The notes beneath the pieces were generated by a model, which was given only the letters and a program-made list of their open reading frames with translations, was not told where the DNA came from and searched no databases. From NCBI RefSeq assembly GCF_024347375.1, contig NZ_AP025470.1, positions 2,046,001-2,110,000 on the forward strand: a stretch of DNA of 64,000 bases, written 5' to 3'. Numbering within the stretch: the first letter of the stretch is position 1; every line of letters starts with the position of its first letter. Source of the DNA: Vibrio coralliirubri. GTDB lineage: Bacteria; Pseudomonadota; Gammaproteobacteria; Enterobacterales; Vibrionaceae. A program made the translations under genes and the position numbers. Below, piece after piece: positions 35,889 through 46,008 of this stretch.

Positions 35889-37883
35889 ATGAAATTCATC
35901 AAGCAATTAGTGATGGTGTTCAGTCTTTTCTGTACCTTCATCACACCGGCTATCGCCAGTAATGCAATACCCGTTGGGATGAGTACAAACACGACACTAT
36001 CTCAACCAGTGACTAGTAACGATAACGAAGTCACAATGCTATTTACCATCGACAAAGCGGAAGCCCTAAAAGCAGAAATCATCGTGCCGTTGGATGATGC
36101 AACCGTATATTTAGTCAAGCCTAACGGGCAAGTCGCAACATCATCCAATGATGTGCAAGCGAACATACTTTCAGGTGACACACAAAGTCCGCCGCTACCG
36201 GGCAGCTATTTATTTTTGCCTGAAGTAACTAACCCTGAACCTGGCGAATGGAAGATCGTCGTTGATTTTCCAAACCCAAGTTACAACACAGTAATTATTG
36301 CTCAGGTTGTGATCCAATCCCCTATTGCGTTTGGCATGGCGATAGCTGCAAACCAATTTGTGGTCGGTGAACCAGTTCCCGTTTCTGCATTACTGACAAA
36401 CAAAGGGAATCCAATCACAGGAGCCCAAACCAGCGCAGTGATCATTGATGAAGCTGGAATAAAAACACGCCTGGCGCTTAAAGATGAGGGTGTCAATTTC
36501 GATGCTCTTGCTAAAGATGGTGTCTACAGCAATATTTTCGTTCCACCCGCTGAAGGGGATTATCTAATTGAAGGCACAACGTCTTTTGAAGAATATGGAA
36601 CAACTATCACTCGCCAGACAAGTAAAAAAGTCCACGTACTACCCGCTGACATTGAATTTGTCAGCCACTCACTCGCTCCACTGTTTTCCTCTGAAGGCTG
36701 TGTTATTGCCTTGGAGCAGCGCTTGGAACTTGATGTTAAATCCGCGGGGGATTTTGCCATTCATGGTTACCTCACCGATGGAATTGACGAGCTGAACACA
36801 AGCAAACGTCTGCAACTCAAACCTGCGAAGCAAATCGTCACTCTACAGTACTCAACTGAAGATATTTTTGGCGCGTTTGATTCAGGGTCTACTTTGACCT
36901 CCAATCCGACGATCATCTACGCAATCACTCAAGATGACATACGAATTTCAGCCCCTCGAATTCAGTTTGAAGAATTTATTGATTTAGCATCTTTTGAGCG
37001 TTGCCGCGAACCGATTGAAGTCACGGGGGGTTTAGTCACCACACCGACTATGTCGCAAGATGGAACCTACATTGATTCGCTGAATTTTGAGTTTCCTATC
37101 CATGTTACGCGCAGTGGAACTTACACAGGTTCGGTAAATATCGTTGGTGCAGCCGGAGAGTATTTAGAGCTAGTGAGTTTCCAAGAACCGCTTGAGGCTA
37201 GCGAAAACACCATCAAGTTTACCGTTCCTGGTGACACGTTTAAGCAAGTCGATGGTCCTTATGAACTGAACGCACTGCTAATCTACAGTGGCGTTGACTC
37301 CTATCGACAAGGAGTTCTCGGTCAAACTCCACCATACCAAGCCTCTGATTTCAGTCCGCCAGTGAATGTGACCCTCCCCTCTAACCTATTCGGTTTGGAA
37401 AGAGAAAACTGGCAAGCAACCCCAGCAACACAAGTCACGCAACATCGTGTCGGTGGTTACTTAAGAGCGGGGGCTTCAATCCCATACGACTACGAAACAC
37501 TAGCGAGTTTTGACTTAAGTGAGGTTCGAGGGAAAATCAAACAGGCTACACTTATTGTTGACTTCGGAGATTCAACCCTTCAATTTCCATTCAACAATGT
37601 AACTGCGCATATCGTTAATCAAACTTGGTCTCCAAACACACTAGATTACGACACTTTCTGTGAGTCTTTTACAATATGTGCAGCATGGAGTAACCCACTC
37701 ACTACATTCAACAACGTAGAAGCAGGTCAAACGCTTAGGTTTACCAACTCTAAACTATTAGAAGCATTAAATGAGAAGAGAGTGTCTGGGTTGAACAAAC
37801 TAGATATTGCTCTTACCTCTTCTCCCTATGAAAGAAGTTTCTTCATTAACGTTAAGCAGGTGTCATTATTCATCGAGTACTGA
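35889..37883 (+). CDS. Large secreted beta-domain protein (choice-of-anchor X type), lipase partner
   Basis: 664 residues from the ATG behind AAGGAG; the ribosome site overlaps the lipase stop. Signal peptide to about 23 (FITPAIAS). The protein is almost entirely predicted beta structure: an Ig-like region with LALKDEGVNFDALAKDGVYS (a motif I associate with the choice-of-anchor X domain), further sandwich domains, and two cysteine pairs (EGCVIALEQ / FERCREP and FCESFTICAAW). No catalytic motif is seen. It may be a surface binder, chaperone or inhibitor for the lipase; this is inference from coupling. Confidence 0.65.
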   Translation: MKFIKQLVMVFSLFCTFITPAIASNAIPVGMSTNTTLSQPVTSNDNEVTMLFTIDKAEALKAEIIVPLDDATVYLVKPNGQVATSSNDVQANILSGDTQSPPLPGSYLFLPEVTNPEPGEWKIVVDFPNPSYNTVIIAQVVIQSPIAFGMAIAANQFVVGEPVPVSALLTNKGNPITGAQTSAVIIDEAGIKTRLALKDEGVNFDALAKDGVYSNIFVPPAEGDYLIEGTTSFEEYGTTITRQTSKKVHVLPADIEFVSHSLAPLFSSEGCVIALEQRLELDVKSAGDFAIHGYLTDGIDELNTSKRLQLKPAKQIVTLQYSTEDIFGAFDSGSTLTSNPTIIYAITQDDIRISAPRIQFEEFIDLASFERCREPIEVTGGLVTTPTMSQDGTYIDSLNFEFPIHVTRSGTYTGSVNIVGAAGEYLELVSFQEPLEASENTIKFTVPGDTFKQVDGPYELNALLIYSGVDSYRQGVLGQTPPYQASDFSPPVNVTLPSNLFGLERENWQATPATQVTQHRVGGYLRAGASIPYDYETLASFDLSEVRGKIKQATLIVDFGDSTLQFPFNNVTAHIVNQTWSPNTLDYDTFCESFTICAAWSNPLTTFNNVEAGQTLRFTNSKLLEALNEKRVSGLNKLDIALTSSPYERSFFINVKQVSLFIEY

Positions 37884-37905
37884 TCCTAAAACTGAAATAG
37901 AATAA

Positions 37906-37938
37906 GGCCATGCCCAAGCTATCGCTTTGGGCATGGCC
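37906..37938 (+). terminator. Strong hairpin after the lipase operon
   Basis: Perfect 12-bp stem GGCCATGCCCAA / TTGGGCATGGCC with a nine-base loop, 23 bp after the stop. The T-run is poor, so it may be a factor-assisted terminator or a 3' stabiliser. Confidence 0.65.
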
Positions 37939-38350
37939 TCTCAGAGTGAACGGTGATGAACTTTGCAAGCTTCATATGTTTATTCTGTTAGAGCAGACTA
38001 TACCAGCCCCTCAACAGTAGTGATAAGGCACGCTAATCACTATAGACTCCATCAACCAACAAAATGAGATCGAAGTTTTATCCGAAAAGGCCAGTAGTCC
38101 CAACAACCAGGTGACTCCACAGATCTATCCATCCCATCACCAATTTTTTAGGTGACTTTAAAGATGCCCCTACACTAGTCTGATAGCTAAAGTTAGAATA
38201 GACCCGTTAAGTATCATCGATTTACAAAACAGAGCCAAAATATCTAAATAAAAACAGTGAGAAGCGATACAATAATCAAGTTGTAAAATTGCAGCGTGGG
38301 ACACCTGCCCACTGACAGCCCATTAACAAGAAGCATTAAAGTAGCCTCAC
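37939..38350. other. Intergenic region
   Basis: About 410 AT-rich bases without a gene, strong repeat or recognisable operator. Confidence 0.35.
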
Positions 38351-38845
38351 ATGTCTAAAGAACCCGGTTTCACTACAGAATACAAACTCGACAAGACGTT
38401 TTTCGCGGAGTGTTATGATCAAACTAGCCTTCCGACTCAATTTCCAAAAGCCTACTTAAAAGGAATACTGTTTCTTATTTTTGGTGTGGTTTTGCTGGAG
38501 TTTGAACTATTACCTAACGGCTATGTTGGCTGGTTCTTTATTGTTTTGAGTGTGATTGAAGCATTCAGTGTGTACTGCAAAAGAACCTGGTGGTTATGGC
38601 GACAAAAAATCAGCTCAGGCGCAGGCAGCAAAATCGTCTTTCAAGGTGATGCTAACGGAGTAAGTTACAAAAACCACAAAGCGACCAACGCTATCGCGTG
38701 GAGTGACATCGACCAACTTGAGCAGACCGATCTTGGTTTTATCCTGCATATCGGTAAACAGCGCCAATATGTGAGTAAATCTTGTTTAAGCGATGAAGCC
38801 ATTGCGTTCATGATTGAACACCACGCCGCATCAAAAGCGAAATAA
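38351..38845 (+). CDS. YcxB-like membrane protein
   Basis: 164 residues. Two adjacent membrane helices (YLKGILFLIFGVVLLEFELL and YVGWFFIVLSVIEAFSVYC) sit between a short N-terminal strand region (GFTTEYKLDKTFFAECYDQ) and a C-terminal PH-like beta domain (VSYKNHKATNAIAWSDIDQL). This is the layout of the YcxB family. The function is unknown. It has its own terminator. Confidence 0.7.
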   Translation: MSKEPGFTTEYKLDKTFFAECYDQTSLPTQFPKAYLKGILFLIFGVVLLEFELLPNGYVGWFFIVLSVIEAFSVYCKRTWWLWRQKISSGAGSKIVFQGDANGVSYKNHKATNAIAWSDIDQLEQTDLGFILHIGKQRQYVSKSCLSDEAIAFMIEHHAASKAK

Positions 38846-38853
38846 CACCAATA

Positions 38854-38883
38854 AATGCCTGCTGACTTAGCAGGCATTTTTCT
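38854..38883 (+). terminator. Terminator of the YcxB-like gene
   Basis: Stem AAATGCCTGCT / AGCAGGCATTT with a GACTT-type loop and T-run. Confidence 0.9.
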
Positions 38884-38924
38884 ATCACCTTTAATTCAAT
38901 GTATCGAATGACCGGACCATAACA

Positions 38925-39650
38925 ATGAATACCGTGTACCAAATCAGTGATTGCCACCTTTCCGATGATTCCAGCTATGAGAACCTGCGCAGAGCACTGG
39001 AATACGTCAGCAAAGACACAGCATGCAAGAGCATTTTTCTGACTGGTGATATTTGTTGTAATCCAAAGTCTGGCGACTACGTTCGATTAGAGGCGTTCAT
39101 TAGGCAACACATCGGCGCTCAATCCATTTACGCGATTGCGGGGAATCATGATGACTCTTCCTTAATGCGCACAGAGTTAAAAGGCTCGACGATTTGTGTC
39201 ACCGACAAAGCCACCATCTGTGAACGAGAGTTTGTGTTCCTAGACTCAAGCTTCAAGCCGCTAGACAGCCGCCACCCACTTGGTTCAGGGCGTATTGATA
39301 ACCGCGGCATGGCTCAGCTAAAACGACAATTGAGAAAGGCCAATGATCCTATCGTGGTTGTTCACCACCCTGTCATTCCAGCCGGGGCAGATTGGATGAA
39401 AGCAATCCGTCTAGAGAACGATGCTGATGTGATGAGCGTGCTGCGAAAATATCGTGTTCGTGATGTGGTCTGCGGTCATGGCCATGATGGAATAACGGCG
39501 ACACAACAAGGCATAACTCAATATATGGCCCCTTCTACAGCCTATGGCTTTGACCACTCGATCAATGAATACAATCGCAGCGAGAAGGTAGGATTAAGTC
39601 GAATCTCGTTGTCGACTGATTCCATCGACTATCAAGCTATCTACCTTTGA
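38925..39650 (+). CDS. CpdA-like metallophosphoesterase
   Basis: 241 residues, cytosolic. The calcineurin-type metal motifs appear in order: SDCHLSD, FLTGDICC, AIAGNHDD, VVVHHP and CGHGHDG. The layout is that of class III cAMP phosphodiesterase CpdA, although the actual substrate could differ. CpdA usually sits with parE/yqiB; that context is absent here, so it is more likely a paralog. Confidence 0.78.
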   Translation: MNTVYQISDCHLSDDSSYENLRRALEYVSKDTACKSIFLTGDICCNPKSGDYVRLEAFIRQHIGAQSIYAIAGNHDDSSLMRTELKGSTICVTDKATICEREFVFLDSSFKPLDSRHPLGSGRIDNRGMAQLKRQLRKANDPIVVVHHPVIPAGADWMKAIRLENDADVMSVLRKYRVRDVVCGHGHDGITATQQGITQYMAPSTAYGFDHSINEYNRSEKVGLSRISLSTDSIDYQAIYL

Positions 39651-39725
39651 GGATGCTAGCTTTAAGGTTGTTAGCTTTAACCTTGCTGCGCTGCTAATTC
39701 GATGTTCCGCTAGCTTGGTGCTCCG

Positions 39726-40925
39726 CTACAAATATTCTTTGACTTCTTTGAGCTTACCTTTCAACTTGTCTTTTTTGCTTAGCGCTTTGTCGAACTCGTC
39801 TTTTGATGTATTGAGATAACTCACACCATCTTTAATTTGAGCTAAATAAGCCACGTAGATCGTGTCCATCGTGACGAATTCAATACCCGACTTAGTGATG
39901 TATTTGCGGGCAAACTTTCTGGTTTTTTCGTAAGACTTGTAAATCTTACCTGCAAGTTCACTACCTGGTGCGTAGCTAGCAAACTTATCGGGCTCCTTCT
40001 TAAACTTATATTTGAGCTTTCTCATGTGCTTTTTCATGAGTGAACGTTTCTTGTAAGCTGGCAGATCCAACACGCCAATGAGCACCTCTTCTTTAGAGCT
40101 GACTAAAGGATGTAGAATCCACATCATCGCGACAACCGGTATATCTTGGATGCTCTTGTTGAAAAACGTACAGCAAGCTAGGCCAGTGATCGTGCTCTTG
40201 TTCAGATACATTCTCAGGCATTCTTTTTGGAAAGCTTTGTATCGGGCGATAGTAATCTTTCTGTAAATGTAGTTAACGCACCACTGACAAATTGATTTCG
40301 CCGCTCTTGCTATGGCTGTCGCTGGTGAGGCAGTACCCAAAGAAACGATATTGACCACTAACGTTGCGGAATTAAAAGAAAACTCCAACAACCCGTCTTC
40401 TAAGGCTGTCGCTTTAATTTTTCTTCTCACCACTCGTAGCGTCATCTGCCCTTGGCTATCCGCTACTGATATCACCTTGGTCGCTTTCTTATAGAGTGAC
40501 ACGCCCTTCAGGCCTTTATATGCGCCTTGAACTATCCCTTTGGTGTCTTTGATGAAAGGAGCAAATTCTTCCCAAACATCGCTGACTAAGTCAAAGATCA
40601 AAGGTTTCATCTCGGTAAATACGTTTGAAGGTAATAACTCCAATCCAGGAACGCCTTGAACCGTCCTGTTTACCTGAGCGAAGATCTCATTTGATGTGTC
40701 ACCTACCGCTTGCCCATTATCGCTATCATTCGACTTTGAGAGGTCCTTCACCTCATTCGTTATTTTTCTGACTTTGTTCAGCACCTTTCTATTTTTTCTG
40801 ATTTGTTCAGGTGTTTTTACTGTGTCATCGATGCTTACTTCACTAAAAAACCTAAGAAAGAAAAGTTGTTTGTCGTCTATCGGGTCACCTGTTATTTCCA
40901 AAGAATTGTTCAAAATATCTGGCAT
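39726..40925 (-). CDS. Unrecognised 399-residue protein
   Basis: I do not recognise this protein. It has no signal peptide. The N-terminal 90 residues are charged and helical (KTPEQIRKNRKVLNKVRKIT). The central part has one or two hydrophobic helices (ATLVVNIVSLGTASPATAI about 185-205, and DIPVVAMMWILHPLV about 260-275) amid a cysteine-containing basic region (ICQWCVNYIYRKI). The C-terminus is lysine-rich coiled coil (DEFDKALSKKDKLKGKLKEV). A membrane-inserting or phage/toxin-like role is conceivable but unsupported. It is convergent with the phosphoesterase. Confidence 0.65.
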   Translation of the reverse strand: MPDILNNSLEITGDPIDDKQLFFLRFFSEVSIDDTVKTPEQIRKNRKVLNKVRKITNEVKDLSKSNDSDNGQAVGDTSNEIFAQVNRTVQGVPGLELLPSNVFTEMKPLIFDLVSDVWEEFAPFIKDTKGIVQGAYKGLKGVSLYKKATKVISVADSQGQMTLRVVRRKIKATALEDGLLEFSFNSATLVVNIVSLGTASPATAIARAAKSICQWCVNYIYRKITIARYKAFQKECLRMYLNKSTITGLACCTFFNKSIQDIPVVAMMWILHPLVSSKEEVLIGVLDLPAYKKRSLMKKHMRKLKYKFKKEPDKFASYAPGSELAGKIYKSYEKTRKFARKYITKSGIEFVTMDTIYVAYLAQIKDGVSYLNTSKDEFDKALSKKDKLKGKLKEVKEYL

Positions 40926-41319
40926 GATTCACTGTCCTTGTTCATCCATTTAAGATCATTTAGCAAATTGAATATTTACACACAAAAGAGGCTGATATGA
41001 AGAATTGTAAAACGCGAAAAGAGCCTCGAAACGTATTGGCGGACTCTTTATCTTTACCTCTCGGAGTGATCAGTAATCGCCCACCATATTGTTCGATATC
41101 AGTCTTTTCTGTGGCTAAAAAGTTTGAGCTATAAAATCAAATGTAGCTTCTGTTTGAGCATAGAGCCAACTGACCCAGCTAGGAAAAGCTAGGAAGGAGT
41201 GGTGAGTCGAATTTCACCTAAAGGTTTGTTGTGCTTTAATTTATCAATCTGTGATTGAAGCCAGCGTGGAAACAGATTTGGCGTTACACTCATTAAGATC
41301 AAACAAATAACGAGGGTCT
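40926..41319. other. Intergenic region with a doubtful 45-codon frame
   Basis: About 390 bp. On the plus strand at 40997-41134 an ATG with AAGAGG six bases upstream opens a 45-codon frame (MKNCKTRKEPRNVLADSLSL...). It has no resemblance to a family and I give it low weight. Otherwise this is promoter DNA of the flanking divergent genes. Confidence 0.3.
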
Positions 41320-43413
41320 ATGACGTTTTCTCCTGCCATTTTGCGTAAAGTCTGGTACTCCCCTTCTATTAACCTTGGGCTTCGCGCCACCAGTGCCATT
41401 GTACTGTTTCTCGGTTTAGGGGTGCTGTCGAATCAAACCACTATCGCCATGACCGCGCTGATGACCATGCCAGCCGCCCTGATTAGTGGACTCGACGCAG
41501 CAGGACCAAGGAGATGGACACGTTTTGCGATCACCGCAACGGCTTGGGGCATGACTCTGGCCGTCAGTTACGCTCTGCTGAAAAGCGGACTGCCTTTATG
41601 GGTGACTTATGGTGCAATGGGTGCATTGCTTGCCAGTGCGGCGGTAAACGGTCCATTCTGGGCGAGGCTCGGCATGTCTAGCCTCCTGATTGCTGTCGTC
41701 AGTCTGTCGCTTCATAACTCCAACACAGCGTTAAGCTTGTACCCGATGTTAGTACTTGGCCCCCTTACTTTTTCGCTGTTTAGCTGGCTTTGGTTTGCGC
41801 TATGGAAGCACTATGCATTGCGCGTGTGTCTATCCGCGATTTACGAAACCTTGGCAGACTACATCCAATATCGACAAGCATTCTTGTTAGGTAGCGAAAG
41901 TGATGCACCGAAAAGACGCATCAAATACCAACTCATCGAGTTGTTCCAACAGGCTCTTCAATCCGAATCTTTTCGATCTAAACAAGAAGATGCTAACTCG
42001 CTCCGACAAGCCTTGTTCCTCGCGCTTGATACGTTTGAAGTGATAATCAGCAGCCACACAACGAATCCCGATCTATTAATCCAATTTCAGTCGAATAAAC
42101 ACAAACGAGACTTGCTATTGGTATGGAGCCAACATTGCCAGCAAAGGTTAAGACACAAAGCCAAACAGCTTCTGCTCAACACAAACGAAGAGATGAAGCA
42201 TTTAAGTTCATTACAACAAGAAGCCGACGACTTGATTGAAGCGGTCAAGCTCGAAGACCAACCCCGCTTTCGTTATTGGGCATTCGCCGTGAAGCACATA
42301 TCTCGCCGTATTGAGATAAATGAACCCGCTTATGAGCGCTCTTTTGAAGTACAGCCGTTCGAGCTGTCTTTTCGCCTGCCAAGCCGAGGCAATCCAATAT
42401 GGCGTCATGTTACCCGTGTCGGTTTAATGTTCGCACTTGGCGCTGGAATTGCGGAATACTTTGAATTGATTCGCCCTGATTGGGTTCTGATTTCGATGCT
42501 AATGGTGATTCAACCAAGCTTCTTAGCGACACGCAGTAAAACGTGGCAACGCTGTTTAGGTACGGCGCTTGGTGTGCTGTTCGCGACCTCTTTAATTCAC
42601 ATTGGTGTGCCGACGAACGCAATGTATACGCTTATCGTCATCCTCTTGCCTGTCGCGATGCTTAATATTATGCGCCATTACTCACTCGCCATTGGCTGTA
42701 TTACGGCGCTATTGATTTTGGTGTATCAGACCATGGCGCACCAAGGGCTCGACTTTGCCGCGCCACGCGTTATCGACACCGTGGTCGGTGGTGCGATTGT
42801 TCTGCTCGGATATAGCTTGTTATGGCCGCAATGGCGAGGCAAAGAGATCCACACTCAAGCGTTAAAGGCACTTGATAGTTCAAAAAGCTTATTTGTGTAT
42901 TGCTATGAACAGCTGCAAATTGGCACCGAACAACATGACCATACTGCTCTAACCAAGCAACGTGCCGCTATGCTAACTGCAGAAAGCGACCTTGAGCTGA
43001 TTTACAACGAGATGCAGCAAGAGCCAAAACACACTCGCGCCGATCCTCACTATTATGAAGATATGCTGAGTCACTATCGATTGTTAAGCCATTACCTCTG
43101 CTTGCTGATTCCTCTGGTCAGGAAAGGCACGCAATACCAAGGCTCGCAACAAGTCGAGAGTTTGATTCATGATGCGATGGATGCATTGATCAATACCATT
43201 CGAGATAACCGCGTCCATGAGCTGCCCGCGCTTACCAATCAAACTGACGCCGACCACCCAATGTCTGCAGCTGGGCAGCGTTCAGTAGAAGAAATCATCT
43301 GGTTAGCACTGATGACGGTAAAACAAATGCACGATTTAGTTCGGCACAATCTCGAAAACGAAGAATCTAACAAGCTAGATACACAGGACGACCCTTCCAT
43401 CTCCCGCAAGTGA
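41320..43413 (+). CDS. FUSC-family (YccS/YhfK-type) inner-membrane protein
   Basis: 697 residues. Two blocks of hydrophobic helices (about 20-155 and 360-480) each precede a large cytosolic region, the duplicated FUSC/ArAE layout. The second block contains a conserved-looking stretch (RPDWVLISMLMVIQPSFLAT). Proteins of this type are related to aromatic-acid efflux pumps, but many, like YccS, have no known substrate. No membrane-fusion partner is adjacent, unlike the pair at 50.4-52.5 kb. Confidence 0.85.
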   Translation: MTFSPAILRKVWYSPSINLGLRATSAIVLFLGLGVLSNQTTIAMTALMTMPAALISGLDAAGPRRWTRFAITATAWGMTLAVSYALLKSGLPLWVTYGAMGALLASAAVNGPFWARLGMSSLLIAVVSLSLHNSNTALSLYPMLVLGPLTFSLFSWLWFALWKHYALRVCLSAIYETLADYIQYRQAFLLGSESDAPKRRIKYQLIELFQQALQSESFRSKQEDANSLRQALFLALDTFEVIISSHTTNPDLLIQFQSNKHKRDLLLVWSQHCQQRLRHKAKQLLLNTNEEMKHLSSLQQEADDLIEAVKLEDQPRFRYWAFAVKHISRRIEINEPAYERSFEVQPFELSFRLPSRGNPIWRHVTRVGLMFALGAGIAEYFELIRPDWVLISMLMVIQPSFLATRSKTWQRCLGTALGVLFATSLIHIGVPTNAMYTLIVILLPVAMLNIMRHYSLAIGCITALLILVYQTMAHQGLDFAAPRVIDTVVGGAIVLLGYSLLWPQWRGKEIHTQALKALDSSKSLFVYCYEQLQIGTEQHDHTALTKQRAAMLTAESDLELIYNEMQQEPKHTRADPHYYEDMLSHYRLLSHYLCLLIPLVRKGTQYQGSQQVESLIHDAMDALINTIRDNRVHELPALTNQTDADHPMSAAGQRSVEEIIWLALMTVKQMHDLVRHNLENEESNKLDTQDDPSISRK

Positions 43414-43533
43414 CCAAAGCCTTGCAAACGTTGTTACCCTAAGGTTTGCTAGCAAGGTCTTTGTGATTGATAATCAAAGCAATATAGGCGCAGATTAGCG
43501 CTTTTTTATCACCTAGGTTTATATTGAGGCTAT

Positions 43534-44442
43534 ATGGAAATCAAAGTACTAAAAAGCTTTGTGGCTGTCGCGACACATTGCAGTTTTTCAAAAGCTGCAA
43601 AAGAGTTGAATACCGTTCAACCTGCCATTAGCCGTCACATCACAAGCCTTGAACATGAACTTGGAGTGAGCCTATTTTTCCGTACATCTCGCGAAGTCGT
43701 CATTAGCGCCGCAGGGCAACACTTACTTAAAGATGCGATTAGACTCATCGAACAAACGGAACAAGCCAAACAGTCCGCGATTCGAGCTTCTTCTGGTTGT
43801 ATAGGTACTTTAACGATTGGTTATCTTGGAGGCGCAACTCTGAGTTTTCTGCCTCGTTTAGTTCGACAGTATATCGCTGAAAACCCCAATATTGATGTTG
43901 ATCTTGTTGAGATGACGGCTTCTGAACAGATCGAAGCTCTGGACAAACGAGAGATCGATATTAGCTTCTCTCGCCCACTGCCGAACCTGCTTGTGGATGA
44001 TTACACCTCGGTGACAATTTACACAGATAAGCTTGTCGCTGTTTTGCCCGTCACCCACGAGCTGGCGCAATACTCCACCATTCAAATAAAACAACTGCAG
44101 CAAGACCCTTTCATCTTATTTGAACGTGAACAAGCGGTAGGATTATTTGACTCGATCATTACTCAATGTGACCTATCTGGCTTCTCTCCAAATATAAAAA
44201 AACAACCCAACAACATGCAAACCGTGTTGACTCAAGTATCTTCTGGCTTAGGTGTCTCTATCGCTCCGCATGCAATTCGTGATTTACGCAGTGAGGGATG
44301 TGTATTTGTTAATCTTGAATCTGTGGACGTAGAAATGCCATTAGTGATGACACACCATTCGCATACTCTATCCCCTACAGCCAGTATATTTGTTGCTGTC
44401 GTACAGAGTGAAATTGAGGCGATTCAACAAAACATGGCTTAG
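43534..44442 (+). CDS. LysR-family transcriptional regulator
   Basis: 302 residues. Winged helix-turn-helix (1-60: VLKSFVAVATHCSFSKAAKE, then VQPAISRHITSLE) plus a LysR substrate domain (about 90-295; IGTLTIGYLGGATLSFLPRL). The MFS transporter gene follows on the same strand 128 bp later and is its most likely target. The effector is unknown. Confidence 0.9.
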   Translation: MEIKVLKSFVAVATHCSFSKAAKELNTVQPAISRHITSLEHELGVSLFFRTSREVVISAAGQHLLKDAIRLIEQTEQAKQSAIRASSGCIGTLTIGYLGGATLSFLPRLVRQYIAENPNIDVDLVEMTASEQIEALDKREIDISFSRPLPNLLVDDYTSVTIYTDKLVAVLPVTHELAQYSTIQIKQLQQDPFILFEREQAVGLFDSIITQCDLSGFSPNIKKQPNNMQTVLTQVSSGLGVSIAPHAIRDLRSEGCVFVNLESVDVEMPLVMTHHSHTLSPTASIFVAVVQSEIEAIQQNMA

Positions 44443-44570
44443 AAAGTTATCTATACCAGATTCGCATAGAATTAAGAACAAATGGTTATTTTTGTTATTC
44501 AATCGCTAACCTTAGACTTAGCTCATCGAAATCATTCATTAAAACGATGAACCAAAGTTAAGGTGTCACC

Positions 44571-45740
44571 ATGTCAAAAGCGACTACAGAAGTGTTGAGC
44601 ACAGGACGTTTATTACTGATGTCGAGCGCTGTCTCGGCAACTGCTGCGAACCTTTATTATAACCAACCCATCTTACCTAAGATCGGCGCAGAGCTAGGGT
44701 TAACAAGCGAACAGCTAGGCGCAGTGCCAGCTGCAGGTCAGATTGGGTATGCCGTGGCACTGCTGTTCTTATCGCCCTTAGGAGACACGTTACCCCGCAG
44801 ACGCCTAATAGCGATCTTGTCTATCATGTTGGTGTTGTCATCTTTTGTCGCGTTTACTGCATCTAGCTTAGTGGCTCTGGTTGTTGCGTGTTTTGCGATT
44901 GGCTTGAGCGCCAACATCACTCAGCAACTGATTCCATTTGCAGCGTCATTAAGTACTCCAGAAACGAAAGGGAAAGTCATTGGCACGTTAATGACTGGCC
45001 TAACTGTGGGCATCTTGCTTTCGCGTACACTCAGTGGGTTCATCGGTGAGCTGTTTGGGTGGCGAGCGGTATTTATGATGTCAGCAAGTATTGCGATGGT
45101 CTTTGGTGTGTTGCTGTATGCCTTTTTACCGACGAACACACCGACAACTAAAATACCTTACCTTAAACTTGTTGCGAGCATGGCCACGTTAATCAAGCAG
45201 CATGCGACACTGCGTACTTCCGCTTTAACTGGCGCGCTTTGGTTTGCTTCGTTCAATGCGCTGTGGGCGACGTTAGCTCTTCACGTCAGTGAATCTCCGT
45301 TTAACTACAATGCACAACAGGCAGGAATGTTTGGTGTTATTGCACTTGCTGGAGTCATTGGTGCCAAAGTTTCAGGGTCACTGGTGAGCAAGTTTGGCTC
45401 TCGAAACATGATCAGCATGGCGTTAGTTATTATTACTGCTGGTTTTGTTATATCGGGGCTTTTCGCTGACACATTAGCTGGATTGATCGTCGGTATCATT
45501 CTCATTGACCTAGGGGTATTCAGCGCTCAAGTATCGAACCAAGTACGCGTATTCTCAATTGACCCACAAGCTCAAAGTCGTATCAACGGAATTTATATGC
45601 TTGGCTACTATCTCGGTGGTGCGTTTGGTTCATTTGTGGGAATTCAGGCATTTGAACGTGCGGGTTGGATGGGTGTTGTGGGCTTTAGTATTGCAGTTGT
45701 GATATTGAGTTTTATCGCTAACCGTTCAAATAAGCAATAA
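44571..45740 (+). CDS. MFS transporter (YgaY/sugar-efflux type)
   Basis: 389 residues with about 12 membrane helices. The N-terminus (SAVSATAANLYYNQPILPKI) and the loop 2-3 motif LSPLGDTLPRRRLIA are typical of the drug/metabolite exporter group near YgaY. It has a fair ribosome site (AAGGTGTCACC). The substrate is unknown; regulation by the LysR gene upstream is inferred. Confidence 0.88.
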   Translation: MSKATTEVLSTGRLLLMSSAVSATAANLYYNQPILPKIGAELGLTSEQLGAVPAAGQIGYAVALLFLSPLGDTLPRRRLIAILSIMLVLSSFVAFTASSLVALVVACFAIGLSANITQQLIPFAASLSTPETKGKVIGTLMTGLTVGILLSRTLSGFIGELFGWRAVFMMSASIAMVFGVLLYAFLPTNTPTTKIPYLKLVASMATLIKQHATLRTSALTGALWFASFNALWATLALHVSESPFNYNAQQAGMFGVIALAGVIGAKVSGSLVSKFGSRNMISMALVIITAGFVISGLFADTLAGLIVGIILIDLGVFSAQVSNQVRVFSIDPQAQSRINGIYMLGYYLGGAFGSFVGIQAFERAGWMGVVGFSIAVVILSFIANRSNKQ

Positions 45741-46008
45741 GTCTTCTCGCCTCGATCTTTAAATTTTAATTTTAAGTTTAAGTTCTCCAATATACACAAC
45801 GAATATTCACTCTGTGTTTGATAGCAAATTACCGACCAGTGATTTGCTATCGTTCTAGATCTAATAAGGCAGTAGTAACTCGACTCTCTCAAGTTTTAAA
45901 TATCATGATTCTCAAACAAGATTTTCTGCCCAGAGAGCGGTTATGCCTTTGCGAGATGATCTTGGTCTATTCTTATCATTTAGGCGACTGAGTTCCGAGG
46001 CTTTGAGC

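Noticed and set aside
40997..41134. 45-codon plus-strand frame with an AAGAGG ribosome site
   Set aside because: Composition is not protein-like beyond chance and there is no supporting neighbour; mentioned in the intergenic entry only.
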